Shown in pieces: positions 44,860-57,329 of a stretch of DNA of 64,000 bases. The DNA is from Pomphorhynchus laevis (taxonomy: Eukaryota; Acanthocephala; Palaeacanthocephala; Echinorhynchida; Pomphorhynchidae): NCBI GenBank assembly GCA_012934845.2, contig WNNJ02002764.1, positions 1 through 64,000 of the forward strand, in the 5' to 3' direction. Position numbers and translations under genes: made by a program. Each line of letters opens with the position of its first letter. Position 1 is the stretch's first letter. A model generated the notes under the pieces. It made no database searches, was not told the origin of the DNA, and saw only the letters and a program-made list of their open reading frames with translations.

Positions 44860-46260
44860 CCTAAATCCAAAAATTTAAATCATAGTAAACACTAAACCCA
44901 TAATCATTTTTTAATTCGAATATATAGTTTTACAGTAACAAAGAATAAAAGAATTTCCCTTTATTAAAAAAAATAAATATTTTGATAGCTCCTGCTATCA
45001 CCTTCAGTATTACAATAAAATTTTCACAAAATTTCGTTTGAAAGAAAAAATATTTTAAATAATCTTGATTTTAATTCTTATAAATCCATCGGGGTGTCAT
45101 TAAATAGTCAAATAACTGATTGAATATATAAACAGGAACAAAGAATAAACGAATTTCTCTTAATTTGAAAAAATAATAGTAATATTTCGATAGCTCCTGC
45201 TATCACCTTCAGTATTACAATAAAATTTTCACAAAATTTCGTTTGTTAACATTTATGCAAAAGTACAAGCATTGGTGTGCCCCGCATTTCTACTAAAAAA
45301 GAGAAAGATGCAGCAAGGTATAAGATAGGAGAAAGCGAGGAGCCTTGAGACACACTGTGATAGGATAGAACCGACGTGCATCAGGGCAGTCTTCATAGAT
45401 AAACCGCCTGTAATGCAGCAAAATCTTTACCTGTTAACAATTCTCGGAGGCAACCAAAGGGACCTGAGAGAAGAGATAACAAAAGACTCGGATATGCGGC
45501 CAAATGTTGCGGAAAAGTAAAAAAAAAGTCGTCACAGTAAGCTGATGACTGTTGTCTTGGCAAAAACGATGCACTTCACCAACTGCTGAATGTTCCAAGC
45601 GATTTTTTACAAACCATTGAAAATCTAGTGGTATTAAATTTCGCGTAAAATCGCGGATTTTACGCTTAAGCGCTTGCTCGTAAATGGAGATGAGGAAGTT
45701 TTGAATTGAAATGGGTTGCAGATATGTAAGGCATATAATCGATTTTTTTGCTAAAAATATCCTTCGTCTGATGTTTATGTCGGCGATATAGTGCTATAAT
45801 CATAGTACTATAATTATAGTGCTATATAATCATGGTATAATATATTGCATTATTTTTTAGATACTATCAATTTCTAGCGGTTTCCAAGCCAGTATATGTT
45901 GAGGATATCGAACACTGATATGCACTAGCATCAATCATATAACGCGTACTCGAAAATTAAATCATATTATTCAACTAGTTTAAGAGATAAGTATAACTTA
46001 CCATATAACATAATTATATTACATTATACGAGTATCATATTACATGATTTTATCATATAAATCATTGTAAACACTAAACCCGTAATCTTCTTCCTTTTCG
46101 AATATATAGTTTTACATGAACAAAGAAAATAATTTTCTTTTATTTGAAAAATTCAATATTTCGATAGCTCCTATCATCAGGATTAAAAAAATAGTGTTTT
46201 AACATTTATGCAAAAGTACAAGCATTGATGTGCCCCGTATTTCTACTTAAAAATAGAAAG
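44860..46260 (-). repeat. PLE-2 terminal repeats
   Basis: Three copies share the blocks 'tttcgatagctcctgctatcaccttcagtatt', 'ttcacaaaatttcgtttg' and 'catttatgcaaaagtacaagcatt': about 44860-45080, 45120-45300 and 46070-46260. They lie on the 3' side of the PLE-2 body (46320-48480, minus), as expected of Penelope terminal repeats. Confidence 0.7.
45179..45218 (-). ncRNA. Minimal (stem III-less) Penelope hammerhead
   Basis: Minus strand: stem I GUAAUA (45218-45213) and UAUUAC (45184-45179), core CUGAAGG (45212-45206), stem II GAUAGC/GCUAUC (45204-45199 and 45194-45189) with tetraloop AGGA, core GAAA (45188-45185). Minimal hammerheads lacking stem III are known from Penelope-like elements. The core has AGG where GA is expected, so activity is doubtful. 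The copy at 46155-46185 has a perfect CUGAUGA; the one at 44975-45010 has lost the G of GAAA. Confidence 0.6.
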
Positions 46261-46319
46261 AAAATAGCGAAAAACAAAACATGTTTTGTTTTTCAAAACA
46301 AAACAACCCACATTTTAAA

Positions 46320-48480
46320 CGAACAAACGAATTGAAAAATTAAAATAAAGTAATATTGGAATAATTAATTATAATTTAATTTAACGTTGAAATCAGCTTT
46401 ATTAAGCATTAAATTAGGTTCTTTTTGGATAAAATAAGCATTCTTGAATACGGACATTATAATTATGTTGTTTAATACGCTTAACCAAACCTTGACCGGT
46501 TTGACAAACATATACCTGATCACATTCTTTACAAGGTATCTTATAATCAATAACATCTTTGTTAAAATGCGCGTTACGTTTAAATAAGTAGTGAAGCTTA
46601 GGCAATTTCCTGTAAAAAATGTGGACTTTGTAAACGTTACTATTTTTTTATTGTAAATAAACTTTGAAAAAAACAGAATTTCACTTGTTACTAACAAAAG
46701 GTATTCCTATATGATATAGTCTTTTCTCAGGACCAAAAACATTATTTCTATGCACTAAAGATTAAAAACAATGGCATCTTTGTTAAAATACGCTTTACGT
46801 TTATGTAAGCTGTGAAGCTTAGGCAACTTTCTGTTAAAAGTGTGCACTTTGTTAACTTTACTATATTTTTTTATTGTTAATAAACTTTAAAAAACTGAAT
46901 TCCACTTGTTACTAACAAAAGGTATTCCTATGTGATATATTCTTTTTGCAGGGTCAAAGACTTTATTTCTATGCGCTAAAGATTTAAACTTAATCTTCTT
47001 GAAAGCCCACATCGGAAAACCCTTTTCAGTAAAATATGTGTAATAGCCATTTCTCTTTCACAAAATAGGTGATAGTTAGAAGAGATAAGCCTGAAACGTA
47101 GGCAATGTGACGTAGCAGCGGAAATCATCATTTTTGTTGGAACATTTGAAGTCCACGAAACTATATTTGGCCTTGTACCAACTTTTCGATAGACAACTGT
47201 TTAAAGTATAAAAGAATTAGCCCGCTTAACCAAAACATTTAGAAAAGATATACCTACGTTAGATTCGGGAGAAATGCACCACTGAATTCGAGAATCCTTA
47301 GAATTTAGCATATAGGTAAGGAAACCCTGTGTAACGCCCCTCTGAGCAATTAAAAATACGTCATCGACATAACGAAACATCCTGACAACTCCATCAATAC
47401 TATTGACAAAAGAATTTTCCCAATTCCTTATGTACAGTTTGGACAATACAGGAACAAGATGGTTGAGTATTGCCAAGCAATCGATCTGTCCCACATTGCA
47501 GATTCAAAAATAAAATTGCAACGACTATTAAGAACATCACAAGGTTGGTTAAGAGCTAGCATATCATCCGCAATTTTTATAGCATCAGAGAGCGGAACGT
47601 TAGTGTAGAGGGAGGTGATGTCAGCTGTAAACAATGAATGTTCAAGAGCGTTATGTCCACGGATTAAACGAGAAAAATGAGGTCCATCTTTAATGTGTGA
47701 GAAATGACTATCAGATATATGAAATCGTAAAGTGGTAGCACTAAACTTTGAAATTTTATAAGAAAAAGTAGAATATGAAGCTACAATTGATCTTGCACTG
47801 GGTTGAACTTTGTGAGTTATCGGCAATAAGTATAAAAATCCTGGTTTAGCATTTTTGAAAGATAACATTTAAGAAACTTATCAGAAATTTTTCCTTTAGA
47901 AAACAACTGCCGTAGGAATCTATTAAACTCACTTTGTCGAGTAGCTGTAGGATCATTATTTAATCGAACAAATTTATGGCCACTTAATAATGAAAGACCA
48001 ATTCGCGTATATCAGAAATTTTTTTTTCGAAAACAACAGCCTTGGTAATTTGTTAAATTCACTCTGTCGAGTAGGTGTCGAATCTTTATTTAATCCAACA
48101 AATTTATAGTTATTAAGTATATTCGCGTATATTGTTCCTTATATTGACCCATTCGCGTGTATCGTTCCTTATACAAAATCACAAACTTGTTATCTTTGTC
48201 AGCCTTTGAGACAACCAAGCCTTCATCATCAAATTATTTTTTAACATTAATGATAATTTTGTTCAAAACATTGGGAACATCAGCCTCATTACTTATTAAT
48301 TTAAAGTTTAAATTAAGGAAATTGTCCAAATAATAAACAATTTTTATAAATAATATGATCTGTTGGAGTCTGTAAAGTAGTGGATTTTCTACTTGGACAA
48401 CTAAAAGAATTATTTAAAAGAGAACAACGTACGGCTATACTTATAGAACCTAGACTAGAGACAAAATATATATGAGTGTA
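46320..48480 (-). mobile_element. PLE-2: Penelope-like element with GIY-YIG endonuclease
   Basis: In minus-strand order: reverse-transcriptase parts (NAKPGFLYLLPITHKVQPSA, then SLFTADITSLYTNVPLSDAI at 47868-47428; MFRYVDDVFLIA at 47494-47201), then a C-terminal GIY-YIG endonuclease region (YKIPCKECDQVYVCQTGQG at 46605-46414). RT followed by GIY-YIG is the diagnostic order of endonuclease-bearing Penelope elements. The copy is broken in several places and looks old. It lies in the 7.8-kb PMCA intron. Confidence 0.85.
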
Positions 48481-48559
48481 CTATAAATTGATAATAGATA
48501 GAACAGCAAAATACTTAAACATGCAAAATGTTTAAATAATGACAACAATAACTAGTTCT

Positions 48560-49060
48560 TTATAATAGAAATTGTCGAATATTAACAATATATTTAAACG
48601 CAAACCACATTACAATAAAAATGGTTATGCATATCAAATACATTGTGATTATTGTGATAGAGTGTCAATAGAGAGGTCAATTCTCGATAGAGAGTGTAAT
48701 AGAGAGGTCAATCGGGGCAGGGTTTATCAAAACGTATTAGTCAACATAAATATTATGTTTAAAAGGAATTGGATTAGGAGCTGTTAGAGATCAGTACTTA
48801 AATCATGATCATTAAACATGAAGACGGTCAGCTATATTTCCTCGATCTTGCGCGAGGACAACAAAAACTGATGTTTACCATAAACTTAATAAATATCCCA
48901 ATAATAAATATCCCACAAAATTCCTACAACATTCCTTCGCGGCTTAATCTTTTTCTTCGAAATCCTGTTTTTGTTTTTACTAAAAAAGGTATGACCCGTT
49001 TTGTAAGATCATTTAAAGTAGCGCACATCCTGCTTGGACTTAAAAAATGATTTTTGAAGA
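48560..49060 (+). mobile_element. PLE-2-like fragment, opposite strand
   Basis: The plus-strand frame from 48572 (KPHYNKNGYAYQIHCDYCD) matches the cysteine-rich start of the Penelope endonuclease domain. A broken remnant. Hammerhead-like words 'gatagcagttagctatcgaaaa' at about 50010-50035 and relatives near 50860, 59070 and 59140 probably mark further Penelope ends. Confidence 0.6.
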
Positions 49061-50540
49061 AATAAGACTTTTTAGGAATTAGCCAGTAGGTCCTCTACTT
49101 GAAACAAAATATGTTGTTGTAAACTTGTTGTTCACTCATAACTGATCAATAGAGAGGGGTAATAGAATTAATCCTCTAATTACAAACTATTCATTATATA
49201 ACTTATAATTATTTATCTTAATTTTTGATTTATATATAGTATAAAATAAGTAGACTTAATTAGTTGATCTGATTAATAATAAACCTGATATTATTTATTA
49301 TTTATTGAAAGGGTTGATAAAGGTTTAATTGAAATCGAATTTTATAACAGCCACTGATCCAATTCATTTTTTATTCCTTTTCTGCAAAAAGAGATTTTAT
49401 GTTGTGAGTATCATTTTGGGTAAATCGAATGTTTAATTTATGTATTATATTTATTATAAATTAGTTTCAATTAGCTGTACAAATTATTAAAACCTATTAG
49501 TAACCATAAATACTATGCAAAAATGAATTACATCTGGGACGGTTATAGATCATTCCTTAAACAATGATCATAAAATAGAGTTCGATAAGAGTAAAGTGAT
49601 TTCGGTGGAGAATAACATCTCCACCGAAATTTGAACTTTGAATAACATCTTAAAATACAAGAATCATTTGTTATGCAAAAAAAGTAATAATACTTTATAA
49701 TATATACTTTATAATAAACCCTATATTGATTTAATAACATTAATATTTTGAAATTGAAGTTTGTAGTTTATTCTATGTAGACTAGGTTAGCTGAACTGAT
49801 TAATAATAAATCCGATATTGATATAATAACAGGTATTTTGAAATTGAAGTTTGTAGTTTATTCGTTTTTTTGTTGTATTTTGTTCATTTTAGTGTTCATT
49901 GTGAATTCCAATTTGATGCTTTGATGAAAAAGGGGCATAACTAATCGTTTGAACTTCTGCGATATGGTAATCATCATATAATTAGCAATTTTTAAAATTT
50001 TAACTTGATTATGATAGCAGTTAGCTATCGAAAATTTGATTTTAATAAATATATTATATTCACACTATCACTTAATATTATAATATTATAATATAATATA
50101 ATAAATTATAATATATTATAATTTATTATAATGTAATTAAATTTTACATTTATCAAATATAATTAATATTAAATATTAATTATAATATTAATTATAAATA
50201 TATAGAATTATGTTATAATATATAATATTATAATAGTAACAATATACAATATAATATTGTAAACAATATGATATTTTTATTAATTGAGATTACTTCTGAG
50301 ATATGGCCTTTGATGTACCGACATTATTTCTGTAGATTTTTTTACCTTTAACTCTTTTATATAATTATTATATTATATAAATTCCATGGAATTGTTTACT
50401 ACTTTTTACGGTATATCTTCCTCATCCAAATGGTGCCCATTTAGGCAAACCTTCTCCTGTATATCGCTTATTCTACATTTAACACTGTAAAATGTAAAAA
50501 ATTCATGAATAGTCAAATCGCTTCATCATCAGGTGCCCCT
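49061..50540. other. PMCA intron: AT-rich with repeat scraps
   Basis: Low-complexity TTATAATAT tracts at 50080-50260. A duplicated stretch 'tttgaaattgaagtttgtagtttatt' occurs at 49747 and 49841. 'gttcattgtgaat' to 'agctatcg' at 49900-50035 recurs at 50720-50880. No gene. Confidence 0.5.
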
Positions 50541-50551
50541 ACGTGTTTAAA

Positions 50552-50694
50552 CAACGCGACATTGTTGTTTTGACAAGATCGCCTTGATAAAACTACACAT
50601 AATATAATAATATAATAAATTATATTATTATATAATTATTATATTATGTGTAGTTTTGTCAAGGAGATCTTGTCAAAACCACAAGGTCGCGTTG
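50552..50694. repeat. Long inverted repeat
   Basis: Arms of about 58 bp (50552-50610 and 50638-50694; 'gatcttgtcaaaac' and 'tttgacaagatc' words) with a few mismatches and an AT-rich spacer. Probably a small fold-back element. Confidence 0.8.
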
Positions 50695-51030
50695 CCGAAA
50701 GACGTAATAATTGTGTTTTTTATTGTTCATTGTGAATTTCGGTTTGATGCTTTGATAAACAAAGGGGCAAAATTAATCGTTTGAACTTCTGTGATATGGT
50801 AATCATCATATAATTAACAATTTTTTAAAACAGCTTTAACAATTTTATCTTGATGATATTAATTAGCTATCGGAAATTATATTTCAATATATTTACTCTC
50901 TTACTTTATGAATTTTTATAAATATTTATATATTTTTATTAATAAAATATTTAATCATGGAGATTTGTAAAATCACAAACTGGCATAATTGAGCTGTAAA
51001 GATGGCTACTATTATTATGCAAACTTTTAC

Positions 51031-51225
51031 CATTGCAAATCCAACATCAGCTTTCTTTAAAGCTGGACCATCGTTTGTACCATCTCCTGTAACGGCAACG
51101 ACTTCTCGGTTTTTGTTAAGCTTACTAGCAATAATATGCTTAACCAGAATGTATTTATCTTGAGGACTAGACCTTGCAAGTACTCGAAGACGCGGCCAAA
51201 CGCCATCAAACAGCTTCTGTGATAA
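51031..51225 (-). CDS. ATP2B: PMCA exon: P domain with [11 protein letters not shown]
   Basis: Acceptor tttttttag before 51225, donor GTAAAA from 51030; 65 codons. It reads [60 protein letters not shown] and [16 protein letters not shown] is the Mg2+-binding hinge motif of all P-type ATPases. It joins GIQGTD of 43241 across a 7.8-kb intron. Confidence 0.97.
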
Positions 51226-51268
51226 CTAAAAAAAATCGATTAATTACTTAAAAAAGGTGTTAAATCAC

Positions 51269-51448
51269 CTTTCCATCCGGTCGCCTTATTAACTGATTAA
51301 ATTCCTTTCCTTCCAACACAAGATAATCACTATGAGGACTAATAATACCACACTTTTGTGCTATCGATCTAGCTGTATTAACATTATCGCCTGTAACCAT
51401 ACGGACTGTAATTCCTGATTCACGACAGCGTTGTATTGCAGCAGGTAC
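51269..51448 (-). CDS. ATP2B: PMCA exon: P/N domain boundary
   Basis: Acceptor tataag before 51448, donor GTGATT from 51268; 60 codons in phase 0. It reads [40 protein letters not shown] and [20 protein letters not shown]. MVTGDNxxTA is the conserved P-domain motif. Introns on both sides are 43-44 nt. Confidence 0.97.
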
Positions 51449-51492
51449 CTTATAAAAGATATAATAAAAAATAAAAACTAACTTATTCCCAC

Positions 51493-51614
51493 CTCTTCTC
51501 GGACAGGATCTTCAATGCCACAAATGGCAATCAACACCAAATCTTTCACAATTTCATCTTCTTCATCCCAATTGGGCGCTGTGTCAAAACTAACTACATA
51601 AGGATCAGCTGGGC
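51493..51614 (-). CDS. ATP2B: PMCA exon: N-domain end
   Basis: Starts with two bases completing a Gly codon from 53679, then [47 protein letters not shown] is conserved in PMCAs. Acceptor ttaag before 51614, donor GTGGGA from 51492. Confidence 0.95.
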
Positions 51615-51639
51615 CTTAATATATAAATAAAACTAAATT

Positions 51640-53670
51640 AACAACAAAAAAACAGATATCTATTGTATTAAAAAATAATATTTATAATATAATATAAATT
51701 ATTTATACAAATAATATATTTTTTTATGAAAATATATTAAAAACAAAAAACTTTTTTGGCTAATCTCTTAAAATTTACTTGCCATAGAGAAGGCAAGTAA
51801 ATTAGAGAAGGATCAACAAAACAAATTTATTTTTATATTTCGCTAGCTCCTGGCATTACTAGAAACACAACGTTTTGTTTGGAATCAGCGAAAAACAGCA
51901 CAATTTTTAGAATTTTGGAACAAAATCACGAACATAAATTTTAATATTTCCAAAACTTCTTCATAAGTTAGGGAAATATTACATTAATATAATTGTAAGC
52001 AATGAACGAATTGTATGTTTTTCTTATGATGCAGCGTGGAAAATATTAAAATATTTCAGTAAAATAAACTATAAATATTATAAATAAATAAAAAATATAT
52101 AAATAAATATCAAATATAAATAAGCCTTTGTCCCAACAAAATTATGAATTTTTAAAAAATTGACAAGTTATTTTTATTTTAAATAGTTGATCCAATAAAT
52201 AATTATTGGAGCAAAATCAAAGAAAATAGGAAACTTTTATTGATATTTCGCTAAAACGTAAAAATTAAACAAATAAGTTATTTTTAAGGACAATTTGTTC
52301 ACTTAAGGACTAAAAGTCGTAATAATAGTTGTAATGATAAAATTTATTTCAGTTTAGATTAAAATCAATCAATTTTCTACTATTTAAATTTTTTAATTAT
52401 CATATAAGTAATGAGTTTAGTTATGAGCTTTAATTTGAAAGTTTTTATTTATTAATGCCATACAAGAAACTTTTAGAACCTTGTGAACCAAGACCCTTCT
52501 TTAAATAATTAGTGTTTGCCTTCTTTATTAAGAAGGCAAATCCATAATTTTTGCCTTCATAATTTTTTTGGATAATTTTTCCGCTAACGGAAAAATTATT
52601 AATTTTTAATAATTATTAATATTAAAAAATAATAATTTTATTAATTATTAATTTTTTTATTAAATTTTTGCTTCATAATTTTTTTGGATAATTTTTCCGT
52701 TAACATATTAATGGTACGCAATTCATTCCTTTTGCTATATCAAAAACCTTTTATTACAAACTAGCAAAACAAATAATAAAATAATATATAATATTAATAT
52801 TAATATAATATAATATTAGAATATAATAATAGAATATAATATTATTTGAAACAAATTTTTTGTGGGAATTTAAACTTTCCAATTTTTACAATGTTATTAC
52901 ATTATTTTTCGATGAGAATCATTTGCGATTAAAAATTCATTAAATTTGTAAATTATAAGAAGGATTTGGCTGACTGATACTGGCGAAATATAAAAAAAAT
53001 ATTTTTTCCTTAATTTAATGAAAGAGTGTTTTACATTGGATTTTGGTTTCTGATGATGTATTCGTACTCCAGAATTCAAAATTTATTACATAGATCATGA
53101 TAATATATTTTTATTTAAATATATATTATAAATTAATTACTATTATCAATATTATAAATTATTAATATACCCGTATCAACATCAGAAGTCACGTTCCATT
53201 AAATTACTTGTCCGTAAGAGAGTATAAATTGTGCAAACTCATACAATTTCACCAAACCGTTTCAAAAAATTGAAATAATTTCCTCATATTTTATCATCTA
53301 CTGCTAAAATTATCTTATTTGATTAGCAATATTTAAAAGCAAACGACGAAATATAAAAAAACAATTTAGTTTCGATTTTAAATTCGATCGTTCAATTGAT
53401 CGCTTTAATCATTCGATCGTTTCAATCACCATCTTATTAGAAACCATATTAATTGTCAAAACTGTACTGCGATTAATAAAATTAAGAAATAATATTTGAA
53501 TATATATTATTAAGAAATGTATTTTTTTATTTCCAAATAATGAATTAAAGATGAAATCAAATTATGTATAATTCAATTGTTTAATATTATACATAAAATA
53601 ACAGTGTTATTTATTTATAAAAATTATAAATTTCATAATATATCATTTCTAAGTCTTAAAAATAAAGTTA
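51640..53670. other. PMCA intron: AT-rich, Penelope-end scraps
   Basis: Mostly low-complexity. Words such as 'tatttcgctagctcctggc' (51838-51858) resemble Penelope hammerhead ends. A duplicated 'aatttttttggataatttttccg' lies at 52558-52700. No gene. Confidence 0.5.
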
Positions 53671-53678
53671 CAAATTAC

Positions 53679-53821
53679 CTTTAGCAAAGTCTTTAAATGC
53701 GATGCAGATTGTGCGAAGTCCATCGCAAGCCATTGGCTCTATAACTGTTTTTAATATTGCATTTTTATCCTCTTCTTTTAAAATTTCAATTTTTCCTTGT
53801 TTTTTAATTATGTAAGTACAT
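53679..53821 (-). CDS. ATP2B: PMCA exon: N domain
   Basis: Acceptor cttatttag before 53821, donor GTAATT from 53678. It completes a Lys codon, then reads CTYIIKKQGKIEILKEEDKN, AILKTVIEPMACDGLRTICI, AFKDFAK. VIEPMACDGLRTIC is a PMCA hallmark. In vertebrates the segment before it (KKCCKILNGAGE) is somewhat longer. Confidence 0.96.
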
Positions 53822-53829
53822 CTAAATAA

Positions 53830-54599
53830 GAAATTACATAAATCAGTGAATATTGAATATTTAAACTTTTGTTAATTCGGAGAGCTTACAATTTTGTTTC
53901 TAATGTTTACAATTGTAAGTCGCTCACAACTAGTCAATCTTAACTAGTCAATGATCATTAGTTATTAATTATCAAGATCATTAGTTATTCAAATATTTAT
54001 ATTTAATATAAAAATACAATTTATATATAGGTAAATTAAATTTAATGCATTTAAACACGTTTACAATACAAAGACTTTGCCAAAAAACGTAATTTGATAA
54101 CATAAATTCAAAATTAAATTCAAAATTTCTTTTAAAATATAAAAAAGAAATATGTTTTGGCAAACCATCTTCAAGAAATTAAAAATTCTAATTGCTTTTG
54201 TTACTTTTTTCGATTATAAGTGCATCCGCTTTCAATAAATTGTATTTATATTGCATTTATTTAAGCTTTTCAGGTTAAAACTTAGGTGTTCGCTTTTGCG
54301 AAGAGAATATAATGAAAAAGTTGATTGCCAGACATAGGATACGTGGATATTACATGGATACGATCAAATATTGAAATAAATAAAAACTGGAAAATAGAAC
54401 CAAAATTATTATTGACAAGGTTTTAACTCTCTAGGGGTCTTCGTCAGGTTAAATACAAATTATTGAAAGAAATGACACGTTTAGTCGAAAAACGATCTAA
54501 ATTTTGCTTTTGTCTCAGCAATTTATCTCAAAATCCAGTTACATTCGATCAAAAATAATTTTTCAAAAGAGATTATAATTATTGATCAATTATATATAT
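53830..54599. other. PMCA intron: AT-rich with a Penelope-end motif
   Basis: 54411-54445 (minus strand CUGACGAAGACCCCU...GUUAAAACC) resembles a decayed Penelope hammerhead. Nothing else is identified. Confidence 0.45.
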
Positions 54600-55373
54600 G
54601 GTTGATATTTCAAACCGGAAACAGAAAGAAGAACAAATAATTTGATTGATACAAACAGTTTCGATGCGTGATCATCTTCTTCAGTTATTTTACACTTACT
54701 TACAGCAGGTATTGAATATAATTAGTGGGTTGTGTTATGGAAGAACGTGGTCGTCATTTTTACTTAAAAAGAAGTCACGGTGTAATTATTTTCTTTTTTA
54801 ACTATTTATGGAAAATGGAACCAATGTTTTTGATTTAATTGATGATCGATTGCAAGATGTCCTATCCAGAATTGTTCAATCATCTTTCGCTTTGGTTGAT
54901 ATCACTTTTTAAAATTGTTGTGACCTACGCCAGCATATATGTTGCAGATTTGGAGGACAGATTCAGTTCTTGCAGAACTAAAAACCTAGTGCATGGATTC
55001 AATATGTCTACGAAGTCCTAATCATATGAAATCACATCAAGAGGGATTTTTTGACATTTGTTAATGAATTGAACTAATTCAGTGAATTACGATTAAGCGT
55101 GCAGTTGGCAGAAAATATCGAACTGCCTTTCCTTGATGTGTTGTAACAAAAGAAAAATAAATCAAAGTGGGAGACAGGAGTGTAAAATAAATCAGATTGA
55201 CTTAGACCTTTTATCCATGCAATCAGTTTCCATGATCCGAAAACAAAGGTAATGGTTATTAGAAACATGTGTATCAGACTGCGTAAGATCTACTTAATAT
55301 TCGTGATCACGCATCGAAACGTTTTATACCAATAAAAACATTTGCTTTTCTTTCTTTTCCGGTTTGAAATATC
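54600..55373 (+). mobile_element. PLE-3: short Penelope-like remnant with inverted ends
   Basis: Inverted terminal repeats of about 75-90 bp ('gttgatatttcaaaccggaaa' to 'gtttcgatgcgtgatca' at 54600-54690; complement at 55300-55373) flank about 600 bp. Inside, the plus strand shows scraps of a Penelope reverse transcriptase (FVNELN, then ENIELPFLDVL near 55060-55140). Both ends hold hammerhead-like words (GAUCACGCAUCGAAAC). Broken and internally deleted. Confidence 0.6.
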
Positions 55374-56400
55374 AATCATTTATTTGCAATAATATCAAAA
55401 TTACACTGAGAGGAGATTTCACAATATTCAAGACTATATATATTCTAAAATATATAAAAGCATCTATCAAATGATTTCCGAGGTGGTTTGACTGAGCAGG
55501 TTTACACTGTGTATCGACAAAATTATGGAATTATAATTATATATATTAAATTATAATTATATATAGAGAGATAAACATTCAATGCCGTGCAATTAAAAAT
55601 ATGCAAGTGTTGTTCAGATATCTGTTCAAACACAAGGATGGATAGTACTACTTCAGGTAAGAAATATAAGTTAAGCGTCTCCGCCAATTGCAAAACACAG
55701 GAATCGATCTACCTAGGAACATGTCCATCATGTGCTACTCAATACAAATTGGTAAAGTAAACACCCATTTAAAGATTGACTAACAAAAAGGCACCATCAC
55801 ATTAAGATTGGAATGAAAGCCAATGACGCTGCATCACACACTATTGCACTTGACAGTGATCACACGTTTAAATATCAAATTATAGCTTTGTCTGATAATA
55901 TTCAAAGAGATGAGCCATCTGGGTTCATGAACCATCTTAGATGAACCATCTAGGATGAATACTGATCAGCACATTTATCGACATGCAGAATATGGATGAG
56001 CAGTTGCCTTTAATTTCTACTAGTGTCTTTGCTAGTAGAATTTTATTGCTATTTATTTTTCATGTGACATGTTCGTATTATAATACCAATTCTTTAGATA
56101 ATCCTAAAGAAGCTCTTTGAAACTATACTCTAGTAAATTAATTGTAATAATTTATATTGTAATAGTAATTACTATAATTGTTAATAGTTATTAATAGTTA
56201 TTAATAGTAATTTTAATGTAATTTTTAATGTCTCATAAAGGGCTGAATGAATAACATACAAATGTTAAACGATACTGTTTTATAAATATAATTTAATTTA
56301 ATTTACCATTTCTTCAGGTTATGCACTATCGAATGCATGTACTAAATTCATATAGTCAAAAGAAAACTGTCAATTTTAAATATCATTGATATAATAAGAG
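55374..56400. other. PMCA intron, nothing identified
   Basis: No gene or repeat could be supported. A small direct duplication 'gaaccatctaggatgaa/gaaccatcttagatgaa' lies at 55927-55960. Confidence 0.45.
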
Positions 56401-56423
56401 GGAAGTACTTATCTTCAACTTAC

Positions 56424-56787
56424 TTGTTCATGACGATTTCGCTAGCGCCCTTACACAACAATCTAAAACGGGTTTGATCTTCTAACGGAATAACTGTGCT
56501 CATGCTTTTCCTAACAGAGTTGAAAGTGTATACATGTGTGAAACTTTCCTCTGGGTATTTAGAACGGATTAGTTCAGAATCACATGGTATTGCATTTACT
56601 AAAAGACCCAGAAGTGCACATTCTGTTTTGTTTCCGACTTGCTTATCTAGATCGCCTTGCTTTGTAGCCGGCAATAGTTTTGAACTGTAATTACTATTAA
56701 TGCAAACTGACTGCGATATTAGTTCTTTTGTGTCATTGGTAACATTGACTTTTGAATTTGCTCTGTTTACTTCAGTTGTAACAGATT
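56424..56787 (-). CDS. ATP2B: PMCA exon: N domain with ATP-binding region
   Basis: Acceptor ctgatttag before 56787, donor GTAAGT from 56423. The first part (ESVTTEVNRANSKVNVTNDT) is unconserved. Then ISQSVCINSNYSSKLLPATK, QVGNKTECALLGLLVNAIPC, PEESFTHVYTFNSVRKSMST, CKGASEIVMN. VGNKTECALLG and YTFNSVRKSMSTV are PMCA signatures, and KGASE holds the nucleotide-binding Lys. The last codon is split with 53821. Confidence 0.97.
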
Positions 56788-56799
56788 CTAAATCAGATT

Positions 56800-57329
56800 A
56801 CAACAAAATATTAAATATATCATGTAATATTAAAAAATATTATATTTTAATATTAAAAATATAAATTAAATTTTAATATGTTATATTATAATCTTTTAAT
56901 ACAATATTACATGTGCGCATGTATACAATTGTCGATAATAATCGCCACTGAGAACTCGAACTTAATTTTTATAATTTTTGTTTCTAATTTTTATTGTAAT
57001 TTATTTCTAATTTCTAAGTTTTAATCTTATTATCTTATAAAAAAAACAAGTTACAAAACTTGTGTTAAAAATGTATTACTTTTGTGTTCTAAAAATTCTA
57101 TTGCGGAATTTATACTGCATTAATTTTGATTACTTTATGTTGTGAACTATGTCTATAACTTATATACTCTAACTTAGTGTTATATTGTACACTCACTCAT
57201 CTGATAATTGTGTTTCTAGAATGGAAACATTTGCGGTTTCTATTAATTTAATTTTATTCATATATATATTTACTTTAAAATTTTCTTATATATTTGAATT
57301 GTATTAAGTTGAATATAAATTATAAATTA
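56800..57329. other. PMCA intron, AT-rich
   Basis: No supported feature. A sentence of exon is expected between here and 61183 (the stretch after LFTE up to the variable loop) but I could not identify it with confidence. Confidence 0.4.

Noticed and set aside
46414-46605. Host GIY-YIG nuclease gene
   Set aside because: The motif lies next to Penelope reverse-transcriptase parts on the same strand and in broken frames; it belongs to PLE-2.
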